Assembly: GCA_020051775.1 (NCBI GenBank)
Contig: JAGVQJ010000060.1
Coordinates: 1-40,992 of the forward strand
Reading direction: 5' to 3'
Length of the DNA stretch: 40,992 nt
Source: Calditrichota bacterium
GTDB lineage: Bacteria > Electryoneota > B3-LCP
The position numbers and the translations under genes were made by a program. Under the pieces are notes generated by a model. The model did no database searches. It saw only the letters and a program-made list of their open reading frames with translations, and was not told the DNA's origin. How positions within the stretch are numbered: the first letter of the stretch is position 1; the number at the start of each line of letters is the position of its first letter. Positions 25,152 through 32,039 of this stretch are shown here, piece after piece.

Positions 25152-25418
25152 TCAAGATCTTTCCGGGTTACGTGCGATGATTTCCCCCGAATCCAGCCAG
25201 GAATCAAGCTTGGAACGCCGAAATCGAATAGATCCCTTCACCCGATAGTAAGGTATCTGCTGAAGTCGCATTTTCTCCCTTAAGGTATGTGGACTCCAAC
25301 GCAGATAGTCAGCCGCCTCTTCCAGGGTAAGGATTTCCCGAGCTGAAGCAGCGCCGTTTTTATTGTGGCGAAGTTCAGTTAAGATTTCCTTCAGAAGTTG
25401 GGTTGCTTCGGGTTCCAT
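25152..25418 (-). CDS. excisionase-like HTH_17 DNA-binding protein
   Basis: An 88-residue protein. Residues about 28-80 form a MerR-like winged helix typical of excisionases and AlpA-like regulators: LTLEEAADYLRWSPHTLREK, then IPYYRVKGSIRFRRSKLDSWLDSG. A helical N-terminus (TQLLKEILTELRH) precedes it. It lies 65 bp upstream of the integrase, in the same direction. It probably guides excision of the element or controls integrase expression (inference from position and fold). The ribosome site is poor, so translation may be low. Confidence 0.8.
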   Translation of the reverse strand: MEPEATQLLKEILTELRHNKNGAASAREILTLEEAADYLRWSPHTLREKMRLQQIPYYRVKGSIRFRRSKLDSWLDSGEIIARNPERS

Positions 25419-25469
25419 TAAGTTTATTTCAACGATTCTTTAGATCTGATAATATTTTGGTAATTGCGC

Positions 25470-26048
25470 TCAATTTTCTTCAACTGCTTCACAGGCCATA
25501 TCAGACATAGGCTCAGGCGCTTTTAAACGATCCTGAAGTGCAGGACGACCCTTTTCAGCCGTTTTGAATTGAAATTTTTCCATAGCCGTGAGTCCCATCG
25601 TACGGATTTTCAGGTCTGGGCCTTTTGGCATTTTATAGGCGCTGATTTCCTTCAGCGCATTTTTGATTTCAATTTCTGCTACGATAAAGATGATTTCCCC
25701 ATCACCACCCTGGCTGACAGTCCAATGATGTCGTTCAACAACTTTGTTGATGTATTTGTTCGATCCCACGGAAATTTCGGTGTTTGTATTGTTGGCTCGA
25801 AGCCCGCCGATCTGAACGCCCAGTTTGCCCACTCTGTAGCGGAATATCTCACCGTATTTTCCGGGGATGTAATCGTCACCACAGGCGTCACGATACCAGC
25901 GCACTCCATGAATTGCTGCCAACTCCCGAATTGGAATGGGCATGTCATACGCCTCATGGTCTGCATCGCGCTTGCCCGGCCCATAGGAAATTGGGCTTAC
26001 GCTTCCCTTACTCCAGGGATGGATCGGTTTTGGCTTGGTTGTGTTCAT
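25470..26048 (-). CDS. unknown protein of the integrative element
   Basis: A 192-residue protein that I do not recognise. The N-terminus is Pro/Lys-rich (TTKPKPIHPWSKGSVSPISYGPGKRDADH); the middle is predicted to be beta-rich (FRYRVGKLGVQIGG, VVERHHWTVSQ, GEIIFIVAEIEIKNALKEI). There is no signal peptide or membrane segment. The start ATG 26048 follows AAGGGG, a good ribosome site. It stands 51 bp before the excisionase-like gene and is preceded by the 9-bp repeat arrays (26168-26246), which could regulate it. A role in replication or mobilisation is only suggested by its neighbours. Confidence 0.6.
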   Translation of the reverse strand: MNTTKPKPIHPWSKGSVSPISYGPGKRDADHEAYDMPIPIRELAAIHGVRWYRDACGDDYIPGKYGEIFRYRVGKLGVQIGGLRANNTNTEISVGSNKYINKVVERHHWTVSQGGDGEIIFIVAEIEIKNALKEISAYKMPKGPDLKIRTMGLTAMEKFQFKTAEKGRPALQDRLKAPEPMSDMACEAVEEN

Positions 26049-26167
26049 TCTTATTCCCCTTCGTAGTTTAAATTATTCCCTCGCGCGCGCGTTTTAGGGT
26101 GTCGGAAAATTCGGGAAATTCAAGTTATTGCGATTCCGGCAATTTTTCATTTTCAGTAAGCAATGCT

Positions 26168-26246
26168 TGCTAAACCTGCTAATGTTGCTAAACTTCGGTA
26201 TTCAAGGGCGGAAAAAAGATTAGCAGGATTAGCAACTTTAGCAGAC
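26168..26246. repeat. two opposed triplets of 9-bp iteron-like repeats
   Basis: Left array (26168-26194): TGCTAAACC, TGCTAATGT, TGCTAAACT. Right array (26220-26246), in opposite orientation: TTAGCAGGA, TTAGCAACT, TTAGCAGAC. Each has an exact 9-bp period with a conserved TGCTAA/TTAGCA core, and 25 bp lie between them, giving overall dyad symmetry. The site is between the prim-pol gene and the unknown 192-residue gene. It could be a replication origin or the operator of an element-encoded regulator. Confidence 0.75.
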
Positions 26247-26268
26247 CTGCAAAATCGAATTTGAAAAT

Positions 26269-28689
26269 TTACAGTCGGACTATTCGCCAAACTTCACGGC
26301 GGTGAGAACCGTCAATTAAAGCTCCTTCAGGTATGGGAATAAGCCAGCCATGATCCACCAGAATTATTGCCAGCGTTTTCGCAATTTTCTTCGCACGAAT
26401 TGAACTTGGGCCGAATTGATAAATATCGGGCAGGCAAATTAGTTCTCCATCACGCTCAAGAAGCCACTGACGCAGCTTTTCGGCTTCCCATAAATCCGGT
26501 TCTATCAGGCTTGAATTGAACAACCTCAATGCTTCTCCTGCATAATACCTCGCTAACCGACCGCCATTTTGCATTGTCATCGCCGATATTTCCGTTGCAT
26601 CAAAGTCTTCCATCAAGGTGATAATCCCCGCCATCCGAGCAGCTTGTTCAGCCAGTTTCCCGGCAAAAGCTTTGATCTGCTCGTATTTTCCACCTGGACC
26701 AATCTCTTTTTCAATTTCATCTGAGAAGGAACTCCAAATAATATCAGCCTCCGGGGAGAGGCGCAATTTTCTCGGTTTCAGTTCATTGCGGCGGCCTTCA
26801 ACCATAGTCATTTTTCGCATAAATCTTGAAGTGATTTCATCTTTGAAGATATCTATGACTGCCAGGTTTTGGGGATTTGCATTCCGTCTCATTCGTGTAC
26901 CAGCCAGTGAAGCGGGGAAGGCAACTAAAATTCTGCTGATCAAGCCTTGATCCTTCAGTTCAGGATCAGATAACAGGCGCATCGCCACCTCCGGTTGCAC
27001 CATGAGATGCAAGCTAAGCCTCTTGCCCGGCAAGGCGTAATTGCCATCACCAATTCGGTTTCTTTTCAAGGTCTCGCCATCCCAGAGCAGACTTAAGCCT
27101 CCTGCGGTTGTCAGTTTGCGTTCATCCCGCATTCCGTATCCGGTAATCATTTGCGCGCCTTCCGTCGAGAATAGGCCAAGTGAGGGTTGTCCTTCCAGGA
27201 ACAGTCTCGCTAAGCCTTCAATAGTTGGTTCTTGTACGATGATAAAAGGGAGCAGAGGTGGATGCGGCTCGGTCCCCAAAGCGGATAGCTCCTGTGAACT
27301 TGAAGCAATAGTTTCTTTCGTTTGTGTTGCGTTCTTCCGTGCGCCCTTCAACACTAAGCTTCGCGCTCGATCATAGGCCGCTTTCGCATTCTGGTAATCC
27401 TGAAATTTAGCCTGATTCCCTTTTGATAATTCAGCCTCGAATTCCTTGACCGCCCGAAGTGCATAATCATCGACGGTGGATTTCCTATCCGAACTATGAG
27501 CTATAGTCACCAGATAGAGGCTGAGAGGCTTCGGGTGACCCTCGCCAAAGGGTAAAACCACATTAGCATGACCTTGAGTTGCCAGGCTCGCAACAGCCAA
27601 CACAGACCCGGCAGCAAGAGCGGGTGGAACCTGTACGATGTCCACAATGGCACGCACGGTATCTCCCAGGACGGGACCCAGAGCCTCGACCGGATATTCC
27701 CCGCCAGGGGGGATCTCACGCACCAGGGGGCGCGGAGGCTCGGATTTGTCTGCAACCGTTAATGTGGAACTCGTCTCTGTAGCCGAACGCGGATTTTCCA
27801 TTCCATTTTTCAGACCTGATTTCACTGTTGCCTGAACTTCTCTTTTAGGTAATCCCATGCTTACTCCTGTGTTTTGTAAAGTATTCTCGGCTTTTGATAG
27901 CGAAATTTCCCCACCAGATACCAATTGACCAATTTTGAAAGCGCTGCAATTGAGTGCATCATTCCTTTGGCCTTCTGGAACCACATGAAGGGCTTGAATT
28001 TCGCCTTCCAACGCGGCTAAACCGTAAGGACTCGTCTCGGGGGAAAAGGAAACTTCGGTAGATTGCAGTAGATCTCTCTTCGGCGATTTTGGTTTGGATT
28101 TCGACAGATCAATTAGCCACTGCGGAGCTTCAGCGATTTCGATTTCTTCCGGCCCATGTCCAGGCTGCCATGCGTATGATTTCCCCGTTACATGCCGGGA
28201 AGGAGTTATCACGATGTAACCGCCATCACCCCGGATGTCCAAATTTAAGCCGACCTTGCTGGTGCTGTTCTTGATTTCATCGTTGGCAGGTATTTTGAAA
28301 AATAGGTGCAATCCGCCAGAGCCTGTGTTCTGCTTTACAGTATCAGGTAGTTTGCAATTTTGAGCCTCCAGGCTTGCCAAGCTCTCCGCACCCTCCGGCA
28401 GATCCACATCCAGAACGAAGAAACCCGATGCTTTGCCAGTAGCCATGCCGATATTTGCTCTTGGATACCTTGTCCACCATGTTTGGATTTTGTCGGTATC
28501 GGAGGTCGCATTGTAAACTCCTTGGGGAGCAGCACTCGCAATGGGATGTTTGCCCGGCGAATCACAATCTGCTTTCCCGCAGGAGCATTTCCCATTTTCG
28601 ATCAAGTGAAGCGGGAAGATTTTCCATCCACTCTGGGCGTAGAGCAGAGCTTCAGCAAGCAGTGTTTTTTTGTTAGTAGGATGTTGCAT
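26269..28689 (-). CDS. primase-polymerase (prim-pol) / DUF3987 replication protein
   Basis: An 806-residue replication protein of integrative elements. The start is ATG 28689 with AAGGGG upstream; the open frame extends to 28785 only through a terminator-like hairpin. Residues about 10-190 are a bifunctional primase/polymerase domain: Asp94 and Asp96 (VLDVDLPEG), His128 (GSGGLHLFF) and Asp151 (DIRGDGGYIVITPS). An insertion CSCGKADCDSPGKHP at 35-49 is normal for this family. About 330-720 is DUF3987, found in YfjI-like helicase-related proteins, with a degenerate nucleotide-binding segment (AHSSDRKST). It probably starts and unwinds replication of the excised element, with the 9-bp arrays just downstream as a possible origin. 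Confidence 0.85.
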   Translation of the reverse strand: MQHPTNKKTLLAEALLYAQSGWKIFPLHLIENGKCSCGKADCDSPGKHPIASAAPQGVYNATSDTDKIQTWWTRYPRANIGMATGKASGFFVLDVDLPEGAESLASLEAQNCKLPDTVKQNTGSGGLHLFFKIPANDEIKNSTSKVGLNLDIRGDGGYIVITPSRHVTGKSYAWQPGHGPEEIEIAEAPQWLIDLSKSKPKSPKRDLLQSTEVSFSPETSPYGLAALEGEIQALHVVPEGQRNDALNCSAFKIGQLVSGGEISLSKAENTLQNTGVSMGLPKREVQATVKSGLKNGMENPRSATETSSTLTVADKSEPPRPLVREIPPGGEYPVEALGPVLGDTVRAIVDIVQVPPALAAGSVLAVASLATQGHANVVLPFGEGHPKPLSLYLVTIAHSSDRKSTVDDYALRAVKEFEAELSKGNQAKFQDYQNAKAAYDRARSLVLKGARKNATQTKETIASSSQELSALGTEPHPPLLPFIIVQEPTIEGLARLFLEGQPSLGLFSTEGAQMITGYGMRDERKLTTAGGLSLLWDGETLKRNRIGDGNYALPGKRLSLHLMVQPEVAMRLLSDPELKDQGLISRILVAFPASLAGTRMRRNANPQNLAVIDIFKDEITSRFMRKMTMVEGRRNELKPRKLRLSPEADIIWSSFSDEIEKEIGPGGKYEQIKAFAGKLAEQAARMAGIITLMEDFDATEISAMTMQNGGRLARYYAGEALRLFNSSLIEPDLWEAEKLRQWLLERDGELICLPDIYQFGPSSIRAKKIAKTLAIILVDHGWLIPIPEGALIDGSHRREVWRIVRL

Positions 28690-28716
28690 TTGATTTATAC
28701 CCCTTAAAAAAAGAAA

Positions 28717-28818
28717 CCCCCGAAAGGTAGATCTAGCTTGAAAACCTTTCGGGGGCAGTCGGTCCTTGTGAACAGGACACGACAAAATCTTGAGATCGCT
28801 AGATCTTTACTTTCGGGG
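28717..28818 (-). promoter_or_regulatory. attenuator-like leader with two competing hairpins upstream of the prim-pol gene
   Basis: On the - strand, segment A (28798-28818; CCCCGAAAG then AGATCTAGC) comes first, B (28744-28755; CCCCCGAAAGGT) second and C (28717-28737; GCTAGATCT then ACCTTTCGGGGG) third. B pairs perfectly with part of C over 12 bp and is followed by TTTCTTTTTTT (28706-28716), a terminator form. A also pairs with C, over 9 plus 9 bp with a small bulge, which would exclude B:C. A further small hairpin, GTCCT/AGGAC, lies between A and B. This is the geometry of a terminator/antiterminator switch. Confidence 0.65.
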
Positions 28819-28880
28819 TACAATATGCGACAAGAGTGGGGGTAGTATGTGGTGCCGTAGGTGGGTATTTCGTGGGTATT

Positions 28881-30602
28881 TTAAAGATTCAGACGAATTG
28901 TACCTTTTCTTACTCCTGAAACAATTAGTCTTCCCCAAGCATTCGATTTCTTAAAGCTGTCACGTAGGCGTGAATTAGGCGAACCTAACTCTTCCAGAAT
29001 ATAATGTTGACTTACCTCTGGTGTGCCCTCTTCCCAGTTCTCCCAGAGTAGTTGTACAGCTTGAGCTTGTCTTGAGGTGAATGTGTATGACTCACCTCGA
29101 GCCATAACCGAACAGAAGTCAGCGGAATGTGCAGTGGTCTTATTTTCTGCAATTTCAGTGGTAATTAGGCCTTCTTTTTGTGGTTTTGGTGCAGCTTGAA
29201 CCAATAGGCAGGAATCCGGTAATTTATTTCTAACTAAATCTCCAGCGTATTGCTTATGCCCGGCTTCAATGACCGACAGTACTTGGCCTGCATGTCTGCG
29301 ATAAAGTTTTAATAGGTCAGTGGCGGTTGCATCACAATCTCCTCCAATATCATTCACTATTTGTGCCAATTGTGGATAGCGAGAGAAGAACTGAACATCC
29401 GTGATACCATCAATATCCACAGCAAATCCAGCCAGTCGTTCGAGCATGGTTCGATCATCCCCGAATTCGCGCGGACCAATTAGCAGATCAGTTCGGTAAT
29501 AATCAGCAGGATCATATGCTTCCAGGCCGGAGGCAAGAGCGGCGAAGCGTCGGTCAACGCACTGCGAGCATTCACCGCAGTGAGGTTTTTCATTTGTGGC
29601 CTGAATTGTGTGACTGCAACTTCGGGTAAATTGAATCAAATCCTGGCAATTGTTCGCTCCGATGAATGTGAGCACATCGGTTTTCGTTTTCCATAAGAAC
29701 GGCAACTCTACTTTGAATTCCTTCTCAGCCATTATACTGAAAAGTTCAGCAAATCCATTAATGGCCCTGGGGTGAGTTGATCTGGTCGCACGTGAACTGG
29801 TAATCTGGTCTGCGATTGGTAAATTCAAGCTGGTTACGCCGTTCTCATAGAATTTGATCCGTGAAAGACCAAACATGGTTGCGACCGTTGCTGCCAAGGA
29901 GGCATAAAGAAATGATCTTGTTCTCTGGGTGGTTTCTGTTCCTTGCGGGTGCTTATTGGCCCATACCGGCACATGGATCGGTTTAACTTTTTCACATTTT
30001 AAATCAAATTCCTTAAGCAGAGATTTTGTTGTGGCACTGATTTTTGGATTCGATCTGTGGGTGACGAGAGCTGTTGGATGCTGCTCAATTAGAAGCTCCT
30101 GAATTGCACCCCCTAAAGAATCCAATCCCCCGGAAAAAGTTATCACCTCTTGAGCTTCGAGATCTGTTTTGCCTCCTTTGCCAAACGGGAAATATTCCGT
30201 AAATTTAGGTGGATCTTTGTACTCGGAAAAGTTGAATAAAAAAATATCTTCAGTTAGAAAACCTAATACTTCGCTAATAACTTCATGATGTGATGACCAA
30301 AATTCCGCCTTACGTACGGGAATATAAAAGTGAAAGGTTCTATGCCATTTCTCGCCGACGTTTTGAACACCATCACCACCGCGTGTTACCAATTGGTCGG
30401 CGCTATACACATAGGAAGCGATTTCCAGCAAATCAACGAAAACCTCTGGCATCTCCACAGTGAGACACTTGCAAATATCATCACACTTAATTTTAACGTT
30501 CCAATCCTTACCGACTGTCTGGAGACGGATTGGGTCTCGGTTTACCGAAGGAACCGAACTGGGTTGAACCTTGCTACAGAGGATTACGGCGTCATTTTCC
30601 AT
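28881..30602 (-). CDS. QueC-like PP-loop enzyme with C-terminal winged-helix-like domain (QatC-like)
   Basis: A 573-residue protein. The centre (about 150-360) resembles QueC, the 7-cyano-7-deazaguanine (preQ0) synthase: ATP PP-loop SGGLDS at 157-162 and zinc ligands Cys329, Cys342, Cys345 and Cys348 (HCGECSQCVDRRF). QueC itself has about 220-240 residues, so the 150-residue N-terminus and the C-terminal 210 residues are additions. The last 70 residues (FTSRQAQAVQLLWENW, PEVSQHYILEELG, GWKR-like end) look like a winged helix. QueC-like proteins occur in the Qat and type IV CBASS defence systems; their reaction there may be on proteins rather than on queuosine. The start overlaps the upstream gene by 11 nt. 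No other queuosine gene is nearby, which argues against a tRNA role. Confidence 0.75.
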   Translation of the reverse strand: MENDAVILCSKVQPSSVPSVNRDPIRLQTVGKDWNVKIKCDDICKCLTVEMPEVFVDLLEIASYVYSADQLVTRGGDGVQNVGEKWHRTFHFYIPVRKAEFWSSHHEVISEVLGFLTEDIFLFNFSEYKDPPKFTEYFPFGKGGKTDLEAQEVITFSGGLDSLGGAIQELLIEQHPTALVTHRSNPKISATTKSLLKEFDLKCEKVKPIHVPVWANKHPQGTETTQRTRSFLYASLAATVATMFGLSRIKFYENGVTSLNLPIADQITSSRATRSTHPRAINGFAELFSIMAEKEFKVELPFLWKTKTDVLTFIGANNCQDLIQFTRSCSHTIQATNEKPHCGECSQCVDRRFAALASGLEAYDPADYYRTDLLIGPREFGDDRTMLERLAGFAVDIDGITDVQFFSRYPQLAQIVNDIGGDCDATATDLLKLYRRHAGQVLSVIEAGHKQYAGDLVRNKLPDSCLLVQAAPKPQKEGLITTEIAENKTTAHSADFCSVMARGESYTFTSRQAQAVQLLWENWEEGTPEVSQHYILEELGSPNSRLRDSFKKSNAWGRLIVSGVRKGTIRLNL

Positions 30603-31377
30603 GACCGTTTTTTCCTCTGTTGATTTGGCGTTTAACTTTGGTCAGAGCATATCCCCAGAAGTCACGTATTTCTGCTGGTGAAATTCCTCCTTCCTGAAGA
30701 TTTTTAACGTACCAACCACCGGCATAATCCTCTACGATATAGGATACTTGATGGCAGTGTTGATCCAAAGCTTTGTTGAATTCACCGTGCTCTTTAATGT
30801 TTGAAAACCTCCGTTCTCCCCCAACGTGATTGGAGAGTTCCATGCTCAGGAAGTATTTCAAATAGCGATGCAGGAAGTTGGCGGTGTATTCCCGCATCAG
30901 GACCCCGAATCCCTCTTTCTTGGAGAGGTCTCTGACCGCCTGTTGAATGGACTCCGCCGACCTGCCGAACAACCCACCGGACTTTTCGCTGATGAGCTTA
31001 ATCAAACTCTGCCCAGCAGCAAGTTGGCCAAGCTCACCGATGTCCGTACGATGACTTTTGGCAACAGAATCGAGGGCTTCCTGGAAGGCGCTAGTGAAGC
31101 TTAGGAGTGAAGCGGGGTTGTCGGGATTTACGCCCAGGTTATTCAGGGCATGCAGATATTCGGTAAGTTGATTTTTTTGAGCAGCCTGGGGTAAATTAGC
31201 CAGAAGCCATACGGCGTGTAGGAGAGTCGGATCTTTGCTTGCGGTGGCAAATCCCCTTTGAGCCGCCTCCAGAGTGGCGGCAGCGATGGAAGGCACACCC
31301 TCCCCGTCTGAGATATACCTGGCAACCTTTAACCAGTTAGGTGTACCCGGAAACTTTCTCAGGTCAATACTGCCCAT
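30592..31377 (-). CDS. unknown helical partner of the QueC-like protein
   Basis: A 261-residue, almost entirely helical protein that I do not recognise. Segments: ATLEAAQRGFATASKDPTLL, LTEYLHALNNLGVNPDNP, IQQAVRDLSKKEGFGVLMRE and a C-terminal basic tail (TKVKRQINRGKNGHGK). No signal peptide or membrane segment. ATG 31377 follows GAGG at 6 bp. Its stop overlaps the QueC-like start by 11 nt, so the two are translationally coupled and probably form a complex. In Qat systems an unknown protein (QatB) precedes QatC in a similar way; I see the same arrangement, but cannot show sequence similarity to QatB. The conserved WYVKN and EIRDFWGYAL region near the C-terminus may be the functional part. Confidence 0.65.
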   Translation of the reverse strand: MGSIDLRKFPGTPNWLKVARYISDGEGVPSIAAATLEAAQRGFATASKDPTLLHAVWLLANLPQAAQKNQLTEYLHALNNLGVNPDNPASLLSFTSAFQEALDSVAKSHRTDIGELGQLAAGQSLIKLISEKSGGLFGRSAESIQQAVRDLSKKEGFGVLMREYTANFLHRYLKYFLSMELSNHVGGERRFSNIKEHGEFNKALDQHCHQVSYIVEDYAGGWYVKNLQEGGISPAEIRDFWGYALTKVKRQINRGKNGHGK

Positions 31378-31452
31378 AGAGACCTCGGGTTTTTAAGATT
31401 TACCATGCCTTTAATAAAGGCGCAAAATATTATAATTCCAATTACTGATTAA

Positions 31453-31983
31453 TTACAGTTCTCCGTTCATTATTTTCTTCAATTCTTCTTCATGATAGGC
31501 AGGTCGAATTCCAAAATCAATCAACTTTATACGCGGTTCATTGTCAATAATAAAGCATGACATATCTTCAGTGTACATTACTCCAACGTCATGGAATTTT
31601 TCCTCAATCCACTTAAATTCTTGTGGCGCATGTTGGAACTTTAAGTGTTTACCCGCCACTATTTCAAGTTTATAGCAGCAATCAAGAAGATATCTTTCTG
31701 AAATCACCTTACCATTTTGGTCGACGACCTCAGAAACCTTAACCTTCCCACCAAATTCAGGAATGAATTTTCTAAGCTGATCCGATTTAAAGATTCTCTC
31801 ATACGCCGCAATTTCAGATTTAAATTCTTCACGCCGAAGTTCATCTTCAATGGGACCTCTTCCTGGATTTAAGGGATCGTGTTTATAGCTGATGAACAGT
31901 TTATAGACGCACATCTCATTATGGTCGAAAAAAACATCAGAAAAGCCACCTGAAACAGTTGATGAGTCGAAAATTAGTCGCAT
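31453..31983 (-). CDS. minimal protein-kinase-like protein
   Basis: A 176-residue protein, more A+T-rich than its neighbours. I start at ATG 31983 because AAAGAGG lies 6 bp upstream, whereas the ATG at 32010 has no ribosome site. Kinase-like landmarks occur in order: Gly-rich turn STVSGGFSDVFF, Lys28 in MCVYKLF (VAIK-like), an acidic helix SEIAAYERI with Glu57, a hinge-like CYKLEIVAG, an Asp140-containing EDMSCFII in place of the catalytic loop, and Asp156-Phe-Gly (LIDFGI). The Asn of the catalytic loop and most of the C-lobe are missing. It may be a degenerate or nucleotide-binding pseudokinase, or a small RIO/APH-like kinase. It sits between the methyltransferase and the QueC-like pair in one operon, so a signalling or regulatory role in that system is possible. 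Confidence 0.55.
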   Translation of the reverse strand: MRLIFDSSTVSGGFSDVFFDHNEMCVYKLFISYKHDPLNPGRGPIEDELRREEFKSEIAAYERIFKSDQLRKFIPEFGGKVKVSEVVDQNGKVISERYLLDCCYKLEIVAGKHLKFQHAPQEFKWIEEKFHDVGVMYTEDMSCFIIDNEPRIKLIDFGIRPAYHEEELKKIMNGEL

Positions 31984-32039
31984 ATCAGACCTCTTTATTT
32001 TTCTGATCATCCCAGATTAGTCTTGTATATTTTATACTC

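Noticed and set aside
28690..28785. N-terminal extension of the prim-pol protein by 32 codons
   Set aside because: It runs through the perfect 12-bp hairpin and T tract; the ATG at 28689 has a ribosome site and begins where family members begin.
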